Source: Rhodopirellula sp.
GTDB taxonomy: Bacteria > Planctomycetota > Planctomycetia > Pirellulales > Thermoguttaceae
Assembly (NCBI GenBank): GCA_012728855.1
Contig: JAAYEH010000103.1
Coordinates: 24,994 to 88,993 of the forward strand
Direction of reading: 5' to 3'
Length of the DNA stretch: 64,000 nt
This document shows positions 63,633-64,000 of this stretch, in pieces. The notes beneath the pieces were generated by a model. That model had not been told where the DNA came from and did no database searches. It was given only the letters and a program-made list of their open reading frames with translations. A program made the translations under genes and the position numbers. How positions within the stretch are numbered: position 1 is the first letter of the stretch; each line of letters opens with the position of its first letter.

Positions 63633-64000
63633 TCAAATCCGAGGGGACATGGTGGCCACGCGCTTCTGGGGAAAGTTAGGGCTTCTTAGGATTCTGCCGT
63701 CGCTTGGGCCGGAGCACGGCGGACGTCTGGGGTGGAAAGAGACCGCGATCTCGGCCGCCGGTCCGCGGTCGGGCAGGGTCAAAGCGAAATCGTAGACCTG
63801 CTTCAAACGCCCGGCGAGCGCCTCCACTTCCGGATCGGCGAACCACTCGGCGGCCGCCGCCCCACGCTGGCCTGCGGAGAACTCGTACCACCACCAGCCG
63901 GCCCCTCGTGTCAGCGCGGCGGCCGCGTCGCGCTTCATGACCTCCAGCGTCTCGGCGCGATCGAACGTCTTGGGCATGATGTCGGCCAGAAAGGTCCGCG
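63633..64000 (-). pseudogene. Truncated 3' end of a glycoside-hydrolase-like gene
   Basis: The frame enters from the window edge and runs to a stop at 63633. The part up to LTLPDRGPAAEIAV reads as normal protein, with an AALTRGAGWWWYEFSAGQRG block like the region before the C-terminal domains of GH42-type beta-galactosidases. After that the sequence (SFHPRRPPCSGPSDGRILRS) has no protein character, so the gene is probably cut short or frameshifted near 63745. The family guess is weak. Confidence 0.45.

Overview
The window looks like chromosome from a GC-rich planctomycete, most likely of the Pirellulales type. This rests on gene content: a DUF1559 protein with a type IV pilin-like leader, two DUF1080 proteins, a sulfatase with C-terminal HEAT repeats, several secreted TPR or beta-propeller proteins carrying c-type haem motifs, a secreted subtilase with an N-terminal E-P-R-x-V-M-S-A motif, a sialate O-acetylesterase-like hydrolase and a GH20 hexosaminidase. 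No rRNA, tRNA, CRISPR array, intact transposase or prophage was found. The assignment is inference from families; no 16S or marker search was possible.

Layout. 1-4.7 kb: the tail of a gene, two small proteins, a TPR-cytochrome c protein, and a gene-poor stretch with hairpin repeats and a decayed coding fragment. 4.7-10.7 kb: DUF1080 protein, large secreted subtilase, glmS. 10.8-16.6 kb: a second TPR-dihaem protein facing a likely two-gene operon (FG-GAP haem protein and sulfatase). 16.6-22 kb: two toxin-antitoxin loci (DUF433 with a broken DUF5615 toxin; RES with a ParS/Xre-type antitoxin) flanking a beta-helix protein and a secreted TPR-Hint protein. 22.3-27.7 kb: a co-directional set of histidine kinase, response regulator, STAS protein, GspE/PilB ATPase and GspF/PilC membrane protein. 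27.7-34.9 kb: GH20, DUF1080, then DUF1559 / lipoprotein / propeller-TPR haem protein. 35-45.4 kb: typA, an esterase, a beta-hydroxyacid dehydrogenase, a PD40 protein out of frame with a HEAT protein, a membrane protein and a stand-alone condensation-domain protein. 45.8-50 kb: carB and a GMP-synthetase-like ATP pyrophosphatase. 50.4-52.9 kb: a DnaG-like/DnaB-like fusion with degenerate Toprim motifs. 53-58.2 kb: def, a B12-binding radical SAM enzyme, fmt, an HD-GYP response regulator, nikR. 58.4-64 kb: archaemetzincin-like protease, SRAP protein, a metallophosphoesterase overlapping a degenerate alpha/beta hydrolase, a PDZ protein and a truncated gene at the edge.

Two themes stand out. First, extracytoplasmic electron-transfer or sensing proteins are built repeatedly from a repeat scaffold plus CxxCH motifs (four genes). 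Second, the intergenic space is rich in hairpin repeats of several families. One of them, at 35071-35246, has perfect 13-bp terminal inverted repeats and an 8-bp direct repeat at its borders, so it looks like a miniature mobile element. The best candidates for undescribed biology are the degenerate primase-helicase fusion (50454-52883), the metallophosphoesterase/pseudo-hydrolase pair (60181-62746) and the miniature element family.
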